Shown one piece after another: positions 27,104-35,436 of a DNA stretch of 64,000 nt. The position numbers and the translations under genes were made by a program. The stretch spans positions 2,687,942 to 2,751,941 of the forward strand of contig NZ_LT800494.1 in NCBI RefSeq assembly GCF_900166665.1, in the 5' to 3' direction. The notes under the pieces are model-generated. The model saw only the letters and a list, made by a program, of their open reading frames with translations, searched no databases and was not told the origin of the DNA. Numbering within the stretch: the first letter of the stretch is position 1; each line of letters starts with the position of its first letter. This DNA is from Cytobacillus gottheilii. GTDB taxonomy: Bacteria; Bacillota; Bacilli; Bacillales; Cytobacillaceae.

Positions 27104-27117
27104 AGAATGTATGTTCG
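27104..27117. promoter_or_regulatory. LexA box 1 (weak)
   Basis: AGAATGTATGTTCG matches the B. subtilis-type box CGAAC-N4-GTTCG in the right half and partly in the left. It overlaps the untranslated leader of yneA. Confidence 0.6.
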
Positions 27118-27140
27118 CATTTGATGTTTTTATTATAATA

Positions 27141-27154
27141 CGAACATTTGTTTT
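27141..27154. promoter_or_regulatory. LexA box 2
   Basis: CGAACATTTGTTTT matches CGAAC-N4-GTTYG except for the last base. It lies between the divergent yneA and lexA starts. Confidence 0.8.
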
Positions 27155-27169
27155 GGTCAACAGAAAATT

Positions 27170-27183
27170 CGAACTTATGTTTG
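27170..27183. promoter_or_regulatory. LexA box 3
   Basis: CGAACTTATGTTTG is a full match to CGAAC-N4-GTTYG, close to the lexA promoter, indicating autoregulation. Confidence 0.9.
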
Positions 27184-27245
27184 TATGTGTTTTAAAAGAA
27201 TGGTATAATAAGGACAAGATATTAATAAAGGGTGCGTGATCCAAT

Positions 27246-27863
27246 TTGAAACTATCAAAAAGACAGCAGGATATTCTTGAATTTATCAAAGATGAGGTAC
27301 GGCAAAAGGGCTATCCCCCTTCCGTGAGAGAGATTGGGGAAGCAGTTGGACTTGCCTCCAGCTCTACCGTGCATGGGCATTTGGCCAGGCTTGAAAGTAA
27401 AGGGTTAATCAGAAGAGATCCTACAAAACCAAGAGCGATCGAAATCCTGGATCTTGAAGAAGCTCAAATTCCTAAAGTCACTACGATAAACGTACCAATT
27501 GTCGGTAAAGTTACAGCTGGACAGCCTATTACAGCAATTGAAAATGTTGAAGAGTATTTTCCGCTGCCGGAACGGCTTGCTCCTGCAGATGAACATGTTT
27601 TCATGCTCGAAATCATGGGTGATAGTATGATAGAAGCCGGTATTTTAGACGGTGATTATGTCGTTGTTAAGCAGCAGAGCACAGCGAATAATGGTGATAT
27701 TGTAGTCGCGATGACAGAAGATGACGAAGCTACAGTTAAACGGTTTTTCAAAGAAAAAGATTATTTCCGCCTGCAGCCCGAGAATTCAACAATGGAGCCT
27801 ATTATTCTCCGTCATGTTTCGATTCTGGGGAAAGTTACTGGTGTTTATCGACAAATGCACTAA
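27246..27863 (+). CDS. lexA: SOS repressor LexA
   Basis: A 205-residue repressor. The N-terminal winged helix-turn-helix (about 1-65) includes [19 protein letters not shown]. The C-terminal S24 self-cleavage domain has the scissile Ala91-Gly92 (VTAGQ), nucleophile Ser127 (MGDSM) and Lys165. RecA-stimulated autocleavage derepresses the SOS regulon. The start is TTG at 27246; the N-terminus [14 protein letters not shown] fits the B. subtilis protein. AAAGGG is upstream at a somewhat long distance. Confidence 0.97.
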   Translation: MKLSKRQQDILEFIKDEVRQKGYPPSVREIGEAVGLASSSTVHGHLARLESKGLIRRDPTKPRAIEILDLEEAQIPKVTTINVPIVGKVTAGQPITAIENVEEYFPLPERLAPADEHVFMLEIMGDSMIEAGILDGDYVVVKQQSTANNGDIVVAMTEDDEATVKRFFKEKDYFRLQPENSTMEPIILRHVSILGKVTGVYRQMH

Positions 27864-27906
27864 CTTTTCAAAAGCGTTAGCGCCATAATGCTTAATCAGC
27901 AAAAAA

Positions 27907-27948
27907 GATGCAGTCCAATCCTGCTGGGAATTGGGCTGCATCTTTTTT
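27907..27948 (+). terminator. Terminator of lexA
   Basis: GATGCAG-TCCAAT pairs with ATTGG-GCTGCATC, followed by TTTTTT. The 350 bp between it and the next gene shows nothing recognisable apart from a leader hairpin at 28257-28291. Confidence 0.93.
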
Positions 27949-28256
27949 ATTGAACATAGCTTTTTAGAGATATGATGAGACAGATCATAGATATTTCAAA
28001 GCGGCTAAGTAAATATCATGTTGAAAAGAATTGAAGTGCTAAAAAAGCAGGCAAGCTTTTTATGTGAACAATGCTTTTAACCGAAAACTCTTCCGCTCAA
28101 TCAACGGCTTCTACAGAAAAATAACGAACCGAACTTTTGTTCTAGCAGCAATAAAAAACATATGCCGCAACACCTAGTTTATTATCTGAAAATTCGTTAT
28201 AATTAACCATGCTATTTTTGGCAAATTCCTATATACTGGTAATACACCATGATTAT

Positions 28257-28291
28257 ACCTAAGGTCGCTTCAAAAAATCTCGACTTTAGGA
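28257..28291 (+). promoter_or_regulatory. Leader hairpin before the DUF4257 gene
   Basis: CCTAAGGTCG can pair with CGACTTTAGG (one mismatch) around a loop of about 14 bases. It sits immediately upstream of the ribosome site GAAGG, so it may influence translation or transcript stability. Confidence 0.4.
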
Positions 28292-28303
28292 GTGTGAAGG
28301 ACG

Positions 28304-28591
28304 ATGTTGATGAACATGTTACTGTCTTTCTGTATCGGTGCATTTGTCGGTGTAGCAGCGCATATTCAAAAAAACGGCAAACTGATCAAACCACGCAAAA
28401 CTAAACGTTTTATCTACCTGGGATTCTTTGAAGATGTTGTTATGGGGTCATTAGCGGCAGTACTTGTGGTTTTATCTGCAAATCCTGATTCTGTCATAGC
28501 TGTTATTGTTACGGCCATGATCGCTGGACTTGGAGGAGAGGCCATCCTTAAAGGTTTGGATTTATTAAAGATACGAGAGAAAAAAGAATAG
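28304..28591 (+). CDS. DUF4257 family membrane protein
   Basis: A 95-residue protein with two or three hydrophobic segments (about residues 4-20, 42-62 and 66-84), matching DUF4257. It contains the conserved YLGFFEDVVMGSLAAVLV and GLGGEAILKGL. The function is unknown. In-frame ATG codons occur at 28304, 28310 and 28316; with GAAGG at 28295-28299 the second gives the most normal spacing, so the true N-terminus may be 2 residues shorter. It converges with the small gene at 28622. Confidence 0.75.
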   Translation: MLMNMLLSFCIGAFVGVAAHIQKNGKLIKPRKTKRFIYLGFFEDVVMGSLAAVLVVLSANPDSVIAVIVTAMIAGLGGEAILKGLDLLKIREKKE

Positions 28592-28617
28592 GCGTGCAAC
28601 CTTTTGCACGCCTTATC
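28591..28617 (+). terminator. Terminator after the DUF4257 gene
   Basis: A nine-pair perfect stem GGCGTGCAA with TTGCACGCC and a 4-base loop, followed by a modest T-rich tract. It lies between convergent genes and may serve both. Confidence 0.8.
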
Positions 28618-28621
28618 CTTT

Positions 28622-28795
28622 CTAACGTCGATGCTCTACAAGGTCAATGACACCTAAAACGACGTGTGCTAATCCAAAGCCAAATAATGTATTTGCCATC
28701 ATTTTGTTGCTGCCACGCTTTTGTTTAAGTGCATATCCAGTAGCTGTTACAGCCGTACCTAGTGCAGTCGGAATCATACCTTCACGAATGTTCAT
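28622..28795 (-). CDS. Small glycine-rich helical protein (57 aa), function unknown
   Basis: This 57-residue frame encodes MNIREGMIPTALGTAV... with two helix-like hydrophobic segments (about 8-24 and 34-52) separated by the basic loop KQKRGSN, ending in HRR. GGAGGG lies 7 bp before the ATG, codon use is ordinary, and it fills the space between the hairpin at 28591 and splB. Similar short proteins occur in Bacillus genomes, but I know of no assigned function. The glycine pattern (GTAV, GYAL, GFGL) suggests membrane association. Confidence 0.75.
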   Translation of the reverse strand: MNIREGMIPTALGTAVTATGYALKQKRGSNKMMANTLFGFGLAHVVLGVIDLVEHRR

Positions 28796-28874
28796 GTATT
28801 TCCCTCCACATCGATGTTAGTAGGTGAAAATTCTTTCACCCACAGATAGTATCAGCTTTCTTCAGCTTTACCAC

Positions 28875-29903
28875 TCATGTAAAATACTCCAATTTTGCAT
28901 TAGGGAAGAATTTTTCCATATAAGCATATAAGCTTTTTTGAATTTCCTCTTGTTCATCTTTTTGATATATATACTTCCCTATTCCGTATTTGCCCCATTT
29001 GTAGCGGCGTTTCTCCTCATCTAATTCAAGCTTTGTCATTGGGTAGTTTTTCTGAATAACTTTCTTTGCAGGCTTGGTAAATCGGTGCTGGATAAATTCA
29101 AATGTTATATCTTTTTTTGCATCTTCAGGAAGCTCATCATGAAGACGCTCGAACATATGATAATAGCCATCCTGCCAGCCTTCGTGCAAATAAATTGGCG
29201 CAACGATAAATCCAAGCGGATAGCCTGCTCTAGCTACCTTCCCTGCTGCTTCAATTCTTTTTGCCAGCGGTGATGTGCCAGGTTCAAAATTTTTAATGAC
29301 ATAATCAGCGTTTACACTAAAGCGAAAACGAGTTTTTCCATTATGTTCTGCATCCAGCAGATGATCAACATGATGAAACTTTGTAACAAAGCGAAGTTTT
29401 CCGTGTTCGGACTTGCCGAAATGTTCGATTGCTCTTTTTAAACTATGTGTCAGATGATCAATACCAACGATATCTGACGTACAGGATGCTTCAAATCGTG
29501 TGATCTCTGGTGATCTTTCTTCCATGTATTTATCTGCGGCATCTAAAATTTCATCCACATTTACGTACGTACGAATATACGGTTTGCTTCCCATTGTCGT
29601 CTGCAGATAGCAATAATGGCAATGGCCCATACAGCCAGTCGCAAAAGGAATGGCATATTCCGCAGAAGGTTTAGAGGTATCAAACTTCAATGTCTTTCTA
29701 ATCCCTACTACTAAAGTAGATTTTGCTACTCTATATTTTTGAAAATCATTTTCTCCAGGCAAGTTGCGGATCTGATTATGAGATGTTGTGTATCGAATAT
29801 CCAGTCCCATTTCCTTAAATCGATCGTATAATGTTTCACCGAGAGGATAATCAAGTGCATTTGGCTCAAAATAAACAAGCTGCGGCTTAAAAGGTCTCAT
29901 CAT
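28875..29903 (-). CDS. splB: Spore photoproduct lyase SplB
   Basis: A 342-residue radical-SAM enzyme that reverses the UV-induced spore photoproduct (thyminyl-thymine adduct) directly during germination. The iron-sulfur ligand motif is CMGHCHYC (CxxxCxxC). The conserved Cys that donates hydrogen is in FEASCTSDIVGIDH. The length equals the family. ATG at 29903 (followed by a second ATG) is chosen because GGAGG is about 11 bp upstream and the protein begins MMRPFKPQLVYFEP. It overlaps the end of splA by 17 bp, so the two are translationally coupled. Confidence 0.97.
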   Translation of the reverse strand: MMRPFKPQLVYFEPNALDYPLGETLYDRFKEMGLDIRYTTSHNQIRNLPGENDFQKYRVAKSTLVVGIRKTLKFDTSKPSAEYAIPFATGCMGHCHYCYLQTTMGSKPYIRTYVNVDEILDAADKYMEERSPEITRFEASCTSDIVGIDHLTHSLKRAIEHFGKSEHGKLRFVTKFHHVDHLLDAEHNGKTRFRFSVNADYVIKNFEPGTSPLAKRIEAAGKVARAGYPLGFIVAPIYLHEGWQDGYYHMFERLHDELPEDAKKDITFEFIQHRFTKPAKKVIQKNYPMTKLELDEEKRRYKWGKYGIGKYIYQKDEQEEIQKSLYAYMEKFFPNAKLEYFT

Positions 29904-30165
29904 ATAATCCGTTTCCTCCATATATATTGCCGAAGTATTCTTGGTAAGCGGCTTCTGCTTCCTGAGGTGTCGAATAAACCGCCATTTCATTTGTCAGCGG
30001 ATAATAGGTTTCATAGACAAATACCGCTAAAGATTGTGGATCTTCCGGGTTATTAACAACAGCAGCTTCCTGTATATTTGCGACATCCTGTGTATGCGGG
30101 TTTCGATAGAAGATATAGACGATATCTCCTGCCTGATAATCATAACTATTTTGATTGATTTCCAT
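29887..30165 (-). CDS. splA: Transcriptional regulator SplA
   Basis: A 92-residue protein resembling B. subtilis SplA, a TRAP-like negative regulator of the spl operon. The conserved core is YQAGDIVYIFYRNPHTQDVA, then AAVVNNPEDPQSLAVFVYETYYPL. The family start MEINQNS at 30165 is used, with GTGGTGAT upstream; the longer frame to 30210 has no site. Its gene overlaps splB, as expected for the splAB operon, which in B. subtilis is driven by forespore sigma-G. Confidence 0.9.
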   Translation of the reverse strand: MEINQNSYDYQAGDIVYIFYRNPHTQDVANIQEAAVVNNPEDPQSLAVFVYETYYPLTNEMAVYSTPQEAEAAYQEYFGNIYGGNGLYDETF

Positions 30166-30326
30166 ATTGATCACCACTTTCGAATTGTATACATTCATTT
30201 TGCCGATCATTGGAACAAATTATGATTTCTATATAGTGGAAATAGTTACTAAGAAGGTTTCGGGTAAGGATGATGGCAATGGTTCATACTAACGATGCTA
30301 AATAAATTGGAATGGAGATGAATGAC

Positions 30327-30692
30327 ATGGATTTACATGCGTCGAACCCTACTGAAGCATCTTTGCTGCATTATAAAGAAGGACTTGGAACATTTACGAA
30401 AAAGATGCCTGAGCTTGCTTCTCACTTTAATGCTTTTACAGAAGAATGTTTTCGCGAAGGTACGTTGTCCCAAAAGGACAAGCAATTGATCGCACTTGGG
30501 ATCAGTCTCTACTCACAGGATGAATATTGCATTATTTATCATACGAAGGGCTGCCTTGACCAAGGCTGCAGTGAACAGGAAATCTTCGAAGCCATCGGTG
30601 TTACAGCGGCATTTGGCGGCGGTGCTGCCATGAGTCAGGCGGTTACTTTAGTGCAGGATTGCATCAATGACTTAAATAACCTTACACAATAA
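30327..30692 (+). CDS. Carboxymuconolactone decarboxylase / AhpD-like protein
   Basis: A protein of about 121 residues of the CMD/AhpD fold, all helical, with the active-site-like segment [16 protein letters not shown]. The usual AhpD CxxC is altered here: Cys, then His, then Cys six residues on, with one further Cys, so peroxidase-linked thiol activity is possible but not certain. Conserved [15 protein letters not shown] precedes it. The start is ambiguous between ATG at 30312, 30318 and 30327; GGAG at 30314-30317 favours the last. It stands alone. Confidence 0.8.
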   Translation: MDLHASNPTEASLLHYKEGLGTFTKKMPELASHFNAFTEECFREGTLSQKDKQLIALGISLYSQDEYCIIYHTKGCLDQGCSEQEIFEAIGVTAAFGGGAAMSQAVTLVQDCINDLNNLTQ

Positions 30693-30698
30693 TAAAAA

Positions 30699-30724
30699 AC
30701 GAGCCGCTGATCATAGTGGCTCGT
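30699..30724 (+). terminator. Terminator after the CMD-like gene
   Basis: The arms ACGAGCC and GGCTCGT, with inner CT-AG pairing, are followed by TCTCTTTTT. Confidence 0.85.
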
Positions 30725-30749
30725 TCTCTTTTTCACCGGGAAGGAGTTC

Positions 30750-31061
30750 TTAATATTCTTCCATATGGGCCTTTTTGTTTGATTTAGCGGCATCAACCAT
30801 CAGTAAAATGGCCGTGATGATATGCATCATCATTCCAACAATAGGAATAAGCCCAACAACAGATGTAACAATGCCTAAAATGCTGCCATGTTTCTTCTCG
30901 CCTTCATTCGCGCTAAACACAAGTGTGACGATGTGTAATACAAGCATGACAAATAATGGTGTCCAAGCAGTGCTTAAAATGAATAAGCCGCCCAATAAAG
31001 GAATACCCAGAGCTGCCTCAAAGCCGCCCGTTATCCACTTTAAAATGGTTGAGATTTTCAC
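30750..31061 (-). CDS. Hypothetical membrane protein (103 aa)
   Basis: Three or four hydrophobic segments (about residues 6-24, 28-50, 58-75 and 76-92), a short polar loop ANEGEKKHGS and a charged end KSNKKAHMEEY. It is probably an integral membrane protein of unknown function; a relation to DUF4064-type small membrane proteins is possible. Its start codon overlaps the last four bases of the phosphatase gene (ATGA), indicating an operon with translational coupling. Confidence 0.7.
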   Translation of the reverse strand: MKISTILKWITGGFEAALGIPLLGGLFILSTAWTPLFVMLVLHIVTLVFSANEGEKKHGSILGIVTSVVGLIPIVGMMMHIITAILLMVDAAKSNKKAHMEEY

Positions 31062-31645
31062 TTTACTTCCTCACTCTCATGTAAATGATCGATAATATTA
31101 TATTCTTTTATGGACCACTTATCTTCATGAAAAACCATATTGTTCAGACAGGCATTCTCTAACCGAATGTGATTAAGCGGCTCAGCATCTAAAGCATTCG
31201 CTGCCAAAATGGCATGAATGACCGCCCCGTGAGCAACAAGCAATACTTTTTGATTTGAATATTTCCTATTGATTTTCATAAGACCATGCTGCAATCGGGT
31301 TGTTAATTCCTCCACTGTTTCCATGTTAGTGTACTGCTGATCAGGAAAATGCTCTTTTCGTTCAGCTGGTGTCATGCCTTCTGCTTTCCCAAAGTGCCTT
31401 TCGATAAAATCCTCCATCACGATCAAAGGTACTTCAACTTGATTTTGAATGATTTCAGCTGTTCTTTTTGCTCGTGAAAGCGGACTGCTTATAATAATAT
31501 CCCATTCTTCTTGTTTTAAATAAGCTGCACAAAGCTCAGCCTGTTTAATGCCATTCGAGTTTAACGGTATGTCTGTGCTTCCCTGCAGTTTTCCCTCTGC
31601 ATTCCAATCGGTTTGACCGTGTCTAACCATACAAAGTACTGTCAA
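31058..31645 (-). CDS. Histidine phosphatase family protein (PhoE/GpmB-like)
   Basis: A 195-residue phosphoglycerate-mutase-fold phosphatase. The phospho-histidine motif is MVRHGQTDWN (RHG at about residues 8-10), the acid catalyst region FIERHFGKAEG, and the second His is in LLVAHGAVIHA. The conserved SSPLSRAKRTAE block is present. It is cytoplasmic, with broad phosphatase activity likely; the substrate is not clear. The start is TTG at 31645, preceded by GGGGAG at 8 bp. It overlaps the downstream membrane protein gene by 4 bp. Confidence 0.9.
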   Translation of the reverse strand: MTVLCMVRHGQTDWNAEGKLQGSTDIPLNSNGIKQAELCAAYLKQEEWDIIISSPLSRAKRTAEIIQNQVEVPLIVMEDFIERHFGKAEGMTPAERKEHFPDQQYTNMETVEELTTRLQHGLMKINRKYSNQKVLLVAHGAVIHAILAANALDAEPLNHIRLENACLNNMVFHEDKWSIKEYNIIDHLHESEEVK

Positions 31646-31870
31646 AAATTCATCTCCCCATTATTTTATCTTTATGTACATGACCTTTATTGTGAGCTGA
31701 TTCGTGTGTAATCAGGTAAATCTTCATATCATTTTAGCATATTTTGTTCGTTATTTTATGTGCATTTTCTAAATATATTGAAGAAGGTCTGCAGATGCCT
31801 TTGCTATATTTTAACGTCAAAATATGTTTTAATAGAAGTATACAAAATGAGGAAGGGAGAGAAATTTTTA

Positions 31871-32656
31871 GTGATTATGGATCCAATGAATGACATTTTT
31901 ACACCATTTCTTAAACAAGCTTTAGATGCAACGAATGTCGGGGTTGTAATTACAGATCCTCAGAAAGATGATAATCCAATCGTGTATATAAATAAAGGGT
32001 TCACTAACCTTACCGGATATGAAGAAGCCGATGTGATCGGGAAAAATTGCCGCTTTCTCCAAGGAGCAGATACAGAACGCCATGTTGTTCAAGCCATTGC
32101 TCAAGGCATTAAAGAAAAAAAATCCATTCATGTCGAGTTAATCAATTACCGGAAAGATGGTACATCATTTCGAAATGAATTGATCATTGATCCGATTTAT
32201 ATTGAAGAAACAAATCGCACCTTTTTTATCGGAGTGCAAAAAGATGTGACCGAACAATATGAAACAAAAATGGAGCTGGAAGATACTTTAAAAGAAGTTC
32301 AAAGACTCTCCACCCCCATCGTACCAATTACAAACTCCATTTCGGTTATCCCTCTAATCGGTTCCCTCACATTTGAGAGAGTTGAAGTCTTATATAAAGA
32401 GATTTCAGCTTCAGAAATCATTAGACATAATCACTATGTTATTATTGATTTATCAGGCCTTGCCTTCTTTGATGATCAATTCGGAATTAATATTGGAAAT
32501 ATACATAAAATGCTGAACCTGCTTGGTATAGAGCTCGTTCTTACTGGCTTCTCGCCTAACATGGCCGTCTCCACTCAAAATTATAGTGAACAGCTAAGGA
32601 AAGTTAATGTCTATAAAGATATTAAAAGTGCACTGCAAGTCTTACAGAATGACTAA
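31871..32656 (+). CDS. Blue-light photoreceptor, LOV-STAS (YtvA type)
   Basis: A 261-residue protein, the same length as B. subtilis YtvA. The N-terminal flavin-binding LOV domain (about 10-125) has the photoadduct motif GKNCRFLQG with Cys60. It is followed by a J-alpha helix and a C-terminal STAS domain (about 145-258, VIIDLSGLAFFDD). YtvA signals blue light to the stressosome and so to sigma-B. GTG at 31871 is preferred, with AGGGAG about 10 bp upstream; ATG at 31877 is the alternative. Upstream in-frame ATGs add an unlikely extension. Confidence 0.93.
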   Translation: MIMDPMNDIFTPFLKQALDATNVGVVITDPQKDDNPIVYINKGFTNLTGYEEADVIGKNCRFLQGADTERHVVQAIAQGIKEKKSIHVELINYRKDGTSFRNELIIDPIYIEETNRTFFIGVQKDVTEQYETKMELEDTLKEVQRLSTPIVPITNSISVIPLIGSLTFERVEVLYKEISASEIIRHNHYVIIDLSGLAFFDDQFGINIGNIHKMLNLLGIELVLTGFSPNMAVSTQNYSEQLRKVNVYKDIKSALQVLQND

Positions 32657-32730
32657 ATATGTTTATCTTTCTTTTATTCGTGTATATAAAGAATAAGCAC
32701 ATACACTACACGATAAAAGGAGGCATAATC

Positions 32731-32964
32731 ATGTCAGTCTTACAAAAAATTGCTTTAGTACTAGTCATTATAGGTGCTGTCAATTGGGGCCTAGTTGGTT
32801 TCTTCCAATTTGACCTTGTTGCCACAATCTTTGGCGGACAAGAAGAGATTGCTTCAAGAATCGTATACGGTTTAGTCGGAATCGCTGGTTTAGTATCCAT
32901 CGGGCTATTATTTAAGCCAGTTACTGTAGAAGAAACAGACCGTTCTTATAGAACGAATCATTAA
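32731..32964 (+). CDS. DUF378 family membrane protein (YuzA-like)
   Basis: A 77-residue protein with two membrane helices (about 6-24 and 42-62) and the DUF378 motif IIGAVNWGLVGFFQFDLVA. The function is unknown. AAAAGGAGG lies 7 bp before the ATG at 32731; the frame to 32659 is only an extension. It is immediately downstream of the LOV receptor gene and could be read with it, ending at the hairpin at 32971. Confidence 0.9.
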   Translation: MSVLQKIALVLVIIGAVNWGLVGFFQFDLVATIFGGQEEIASRIVYGLVGIAGLVSIGLLFKPVTVEETDRSYRTNH

Positions 32965-32970
32965 TAGAGA

Positions 32971-33003
32971 AAACCGAGTCGGGGATGCTGGCTCGGTTTT
33001 TTT
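32971..33003 (+). terminator. Terminator after the DUF378 gene
   Basis: AACCGAG and CTCGGTT with a GC-rich loop, followed by TTTTTTT. The interval 33010-33370 has a short hairpin (GAGGGA-TCCCTC, about 33049-33065) but no supported gene. Confidence 0.9.
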
Positions 33004-33378
33004 ACATATAGGGACAAAGATTTTCACTGCAGTGTAGTCGTTTTTTTAGAGGGAGATCGTCCCTCCTCACCCAATACACTGAAAGCTGTGCTAATCATAG
33101 CTTCCCACTCTCTCTGGCGTTTCACTCTACTTGGTCCAACTAACTGACATTGTTAAATGGTCTTCTTGGAAAAGGAGATTTTAAATACAACTTTCTATAA
33201 AAATACTTCCCCATTTTTAGGGTTATATAATGGGAAATGAAGTGCAGTTATTTCATGGGATATTAAGCATTTAAGCTTTCTAACATTCGTTGTGAAGCAG
33301 GTTTTTAACAATGGGGGAGCTCGTACAAGCACCAGGTAGAACCATTCCATAGTAACACCGCTAATTTCAGCAAAAACA

Positions 33379-33401
33379 CCCCGTAAATAATATTTACGGG
33401 G
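33379..33401 (-). terminator. Terminator of the acidic-repeat protein gene
   Basis: A nine-pair perfect stem CCCCGTAAA with TTTACGGGG, followed on the minus strand by TGTTTTTG. It lies 45 bp after the stop of the gene at 33447. Confidence 0.85.
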
Positions 33402-33446
33402 CAGTTTCAAAGTCTGTGCAAATTTGGAGTCACCTTGGGTGTTTAA

Positions 33447-33899
33447 TTAATTTAAACCGCAAATCATGTTAGCTTGTAAACGCAGGATCGGCAAACCGGT
33501 TCTTGCGGGAATAAGAACTAATTCAGAACCGTTAAACTGACTAATAAATCCATTTGCCGTTTGCATAGCAGTTCCATTACAGCCCATATAAGTTACTTCA
33601 ACAAGACTTCCTGCAGGTGTATTAGCAAGAAACCTGCGGATTTGAGCAGTAGTCATGCATGTTAGTGGATTCAGCTCTGGGTCTATCATTTGCTCTGACT
33701 CCACCTCTACTTCCATTTCCTGCTCTGATTCAGGCTCTAGTTCAAAAGCTTGTTCTGACTCAGGCTCTAGGTCTGTCGTTGGAAACACCATAGGATTTCT
33801 CCAAGTTGGAGGAAATGGAGCATTATTTCCATTCCCTGCAAGGGGTTGTTTACTTTGCTTCCAGAGTCCCCTTTTTTTCATATAGTTTTCAATCTTCAA
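33447..33899 (-). CDS. Hypothetical protein with acidic EPESEQ repeats
   Basis: 150 residues: a basic N-terminus, an Asn/Pro-rich stretch, three acidic repeats (EPESEQ, EPESEQ, EVESEQ at about residues 45-70), then a compact domain of about 70 residues (LTCMTTAQIRRFLANTPAGSL ... VLIPARTGLPILRL) that looks like a small beta-barrel with two Cys. There is no signal peptide or membrane helix. I do not recognise the family; the layout resembles surface or spore-layer proteins, but nothing proves it. The TTG start at 33899 has AAGGTGAT 5 bp upstream. It is followed by its own terminator. Confidence 0.7.
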   Translation of the reverse strand: MKIENYMKKRGLWKQSKQPLAGNGNNAPFPPTWRNPMVFPTTDLEPESEQAFELEPESEQEMEVEVESEQMIDPELNPLTCMTTAQIRRFLANTPAGSLVEVTYMGCNGTAMQTANGFISQFNGSELVLIPARTGLPILRLQANMICGLN

Positions 33900-34023
33900 T
33901 ACATATCACCTTCCTTTTTTTAAATATGTTTTATACTATTATTTTTAAAGTTTTTCGACTGTGCTTGTCCCCTTTTATTTTTGCTCAAAAATAAAATGAG
34001 TAATTTGCTATTGTTTTCTATAA

Positions 34024-34057
34024 AAAACCCCTTGATGCCAATGGCATCAAGGGGTTT
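34024..34057 (-). terminator. Terminator of glnA
   Basis: A 14-pair perfect stem AACCCCTTGATGCC with GGCATCAAGGGGTT and a 3-base loop. A/T tracts on both sides allow bidirectional use. Confidence 0.95.
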
Positions 34058-34063
34058 TGGCTA

Positions 34064-35398
34064 TTAATACATTTGCAGATACTGCTCGCGCTCCCATGGG
34101 TGAACTTGAGTACGGAACATATCCCACTCAATTTCTTTTGCTTCAAGGAAGTGTTCAAGGATATGCTCACCAAGAGCATCAACCATGATTTCATCCTTTT
34201 TAAGGTTATCAAGTGCACTTGCAAGTGTTGATGGAAGATCAACGATTCCTTCTGCTTCACGCTCTTCTTTGCTCATAACGTAGATGTTGCGGTCTACTGG
34301 AGCTGGAGGAGTTAATTTATTTTTCACACCGTCTAAGCCAGCTTTTAATAGAACAGCCATTGCTAGGTACGGGTTAGCAGCTGGATCTACGCTGCGGACT
34401 TCAACACGAGTACTTACGCCGCGTGAAGCCGGGATACGGATTAGCGGTGAACGGTTTCTAGCAGACCATGCAACATAACATGGAGCTTCATAACCAGGCA
34501 CTAGACGCTTGTAAGAGTTAACTGTTGGGTTTGTAACAGCTGTGAAGCTTGGTGCGTGTTTAATAATTCCAGCGATGAAGTTGCGAGCTGTTTCGCTTAA
34601 TTGCAATTCGCCATTTTCATCGTAGAAAGAGTTTTTACCATCTTTGAATAAAGAAACGTTACAGTGCATACCAGAACCGTTTACACCAAATAATGGTTTT
34701 GGCATGAATGTAGCATGCAATCCGTGCTTACGAGCGATTGTTTTAACAACTAGCTTGAATGTTTGAATTTGGTCACAAGCTGTAAGTGCATCAGCATATT
34801 TGAAATCAATTTCATGCTGTCCAGGTGCAACCTCATGGTGAGATGCTTCAATTTCAAAGCCCATTTCTTCAAGCTCAAGCACGATATCGCGGCGGCAGTT
34901 TTCACCTAAATCTGTTGGTGCAAGGTCAAAATAGCCTCCGTTATCGTTTAGCTCAAGTGTTGGCTCACCAGCTTGATCTAATTTGAATAAGAAAAATTCC
35001 GGCTCAGGTCCAAGATTGAAATCAGTGAATCCAAGCTCTTCCATTTCACCTAGAATTCTTCTTAGGTTATTACGAGGGTCTCCATCAAAAGGAGTTCCAT
35101 CTGGGCTATAGATATCACAGATTAGACGAGCAACTTTTCCTTTTTCAGCTGTCCAAGGGAAAACAACCCATGTGTCAAGGTCAGGATATAGATACATATC
35201 AGATTCTTCAATACGCACGAATCCTTCAATTGAAGATCCGTCAAACATCATTTTGTTATCCAATGCCTTTTCAAGCTGGCTAATTGGAATCTCAACGTTT
35301 TTAATTGTTCCTAGAATGTCAGTGAACTGCAGGCGGATAAATTTTACGTTTTCCTCTTCTGCAATACGTGTAATGTCTTCTTTTGTAAACTTTGCCAC
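34064..35398 (-). CDS. glnA: Glutamine synthetase type I
   Basis: A 444-residue enzyme that makes glutamine from glutamate, ammonia and ATP as a dodecamer. Motifs: DGSSIEGF in the N-terminal beta-grasp domain, GPEPEFFLF (metal ligands), [33 protein letters not shown] (ATP region) and [11 protein letters not shown]. The length is that of the feedback-inhibited type I-alpha form of Bacillus, which lacks the adenylylation site. In Bacillus it also controls GlnR and TnrA by direct contact. The start is GTG with GGGAGG upstream. It forms the glnRA operon with the gene 38 bp upstream. Confidence 0.99.
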   Translation of the reverse strand: MAKFTKEDITRIAEEENVKFIRLQFTDILGTIKNVEIPISQLEKALDNKMMFDGSSIEGFVRIEESDMYLYPDLDTWVVFPWTAEKGKVARLICDIYSPDGTPFDGDPRNNLRRILGEMEELGFTDFNLGPEPEFFLFKLDQAGEPTLELNDNGGYFDLAPTDLGENCRRDIVLELEEMGFEIEASHHEVAPGQHEIDFKYADALTACDQIQTFKLVVKTIARKHGLHATFMPKPLFGVNGSGMHCNVSLFKDGKNSFYDENGELQLSETARNFIAGIIKHAPSFTAVTNPTVNSYKRLVPGYEAPCYVAWSARNRSPLIRIPASRGVSTRVEVRSVDPAANPYLAMAVLLKAGLDGVKNKLTPPAPVDRNIYVMSKEEREAEGIVDLPSTLASALDNLKKDEIMVDALGEHILEHFLEAKEIEWDMFRTQVHPWEREQYLQMY

Positions 35399-35436
35399 TG
35401 GTTTTTCCTCCCTTAATGAATTACAAGTTTAATATT

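Noticed and set aside
33195-33410. 71-codon minus-strand frame downstream of the acidic-repeat gene
   Set aside because: It begins inside a terminator hairpin and has no ribosome site.
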